64,000 nt of DNA, from contig JACVTC010000193.1 in NCBI GenBank assembly GCA_016946835.1, forward strand, positions 5,001-69,000, in the 5' to 3' direction. Position numbers and translations under genes: made by a program. Below are positions 63,714-64,000 of this stretch, one piece after another (positions within the stretch are counted from its first letter, which is position 1; every line of letters starts with the position of its first letter). The notes beneath the pieces are model-generated. The model made no database searches and was not told where the DNA came from. It saw nothing but the letters and a program-made list of their open reading frames with translations. This DNA is from Neocallimastix lanati (nom. inval.). Lineage: Eukaryota; Neocallimastigomycota; Neocallimastigomycetes; Neocallimastigales; Neocallimastigaceae.

Positions 63714-64000
63714 ATGCTTAGCTATTACCAAGAACTTGTTAATAAAAAAATTAGTTCCCCAGGAACGGATATATTTGTTAATGATAATAAATATATTTCT
63801 CCTAAACCAACTGTAATGAGTTTGGAAGAGAAACAAGGATTCTTAAAAAATAATTTTATAATAAAAGATAGAAATGGAATAGAATGTTTTAAATGTGAAA
63901 AAGGAAAAACTATTACTAGTTCAAAAAACGGTGAACCATTACTCATTCTTAAAGAAGGTAATTTATCTTCCTATATGAAAATTGTTGGAGGAAATAACAA
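63714..64000 (+). CDS. LURP-one-related (LOR) protein 6 (N-terminal part, cut by window)
   Basis: The frame opens at ATG 63714 and runs to the window edge, 95 codons. The visible part matches the N-terminal half of the paralogues: ISPKPTVMSLEEKQGFLKNN (a counterpart of the first strands), FIIKDRNGIECFKCEKGK (equivalent to FTIKDTEGVSYFKCEGK in LOR 3) and SKNGEPLLILKEG. The frame is supported by position in the cluster and the conserved F-I-K-D-x-x-G and FKC motifs. The C-terminal half lies outside. Confidence 0.83.
   Translation, partial: MLSYYQELVNKKISSPGTDIFVNDNKYISPKPTVMSLEEKQGFLKNNFIIKDRNGIECFKCEKGKTITSSKNGEPLLILKEGNLSSYMKIVGGNN

Noticed and set aside
1-64000. Mitochondrial or bacterial origin because of very high AT
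   Set aside because: Spliced introns, EEVD-type cytosolic Hsp70, CBM1 with signal peptide and LINEs indicate nuclear eukaryotic DNA.
1-64000. Dictyostelid (social amoeba) origin
   Set aside because: The composition and AAT repeats would fit, but fungal CBM1 on a CE12 enzyme favours an anaerobic fungus. This remains a judgement, not proof.
1-64000. tRNA genes
   Set aside because: No stretch with a GGTTCRA-type B box plus cloverleaf pairing was found by eye; a covariance-model scan would be decisive.

Overview
The window looks like nuclear DNA of a very AT-rich microbial eukaryote, most likely an anaerobic gut fungus (Neocallimastigomycota). The evidence is convergent but not conclusive. Long intergenic stretches are almost pure A/T with poly-A, poly-T, AAT and AAAT runs. 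GT..AG introns interrupt a secreted carbohydrate esterase that carries a fungal family 1 cellulose-binding module and an Asn-rich linker. There is a cytosolic eukaryotic Hsp70 ending in EEVD, and there are remnants of APE-type LINE retrotransposons. Gene density is low: about 11 credible genes in 64 kb. No tRNA, rRNA or CRISPR array was recognised.

Layout. 1-5891: two almost identical HSP70 genes, head to head, forming the arms of a large palindrome. The shared promoter region holds mirrored heat-shock elements. 8202-9492: a secreted CBM1 plus CE12 (rhamnogalacturonan acetylesterase type) enzyme with two phase-2 introns. 9.5-14.9 kb: simple-sequence AT desert. 14921-15787 and 21574-22248: two paralogous DM9 (DUF3421) proteins with matching promoters (a TATA-like box exactly 125 bp before each ATG), separated by about 5.8 kb of AT desert. 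23.2-33.3 kb: a graveyard of dead LINE pieces (3' end, endonuclease/RT half, RT-thumb/zinc-knuckle half) plus other degenerate repeats. 34295-34780: a lone unrecognised gene. 34.8-46 kb: AT desert with a pentanucleotide array of about 940 bp set inside an inverted repeat. 46.7-47.85 kb: another LINE fragment. 49.0-64.0 kb: a cluster of six LURP-one-related (LOR, Tubby-like C-terminal fold) paralogues, the last cut by the window edge.

How the genes relate. The HSP70 pair is a stress-chaperone locus whose near identity over coding and proximal upstream sequence suggests recent inverted duplication or ongoing gene conversion. The CE12 enzyme fits plant cell-wall degradation. The DM9 pair and the LOR cluster are lineage-specific tandem families of unknown function; LOR copies range from well conserved to strongly divergent. 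The most interesting structures are the HSP70 palindrome, the six-gene LOR array, the DM9 proteins joined to a Gly-rich hydrophobic segment, and the LINE fold-back junction.
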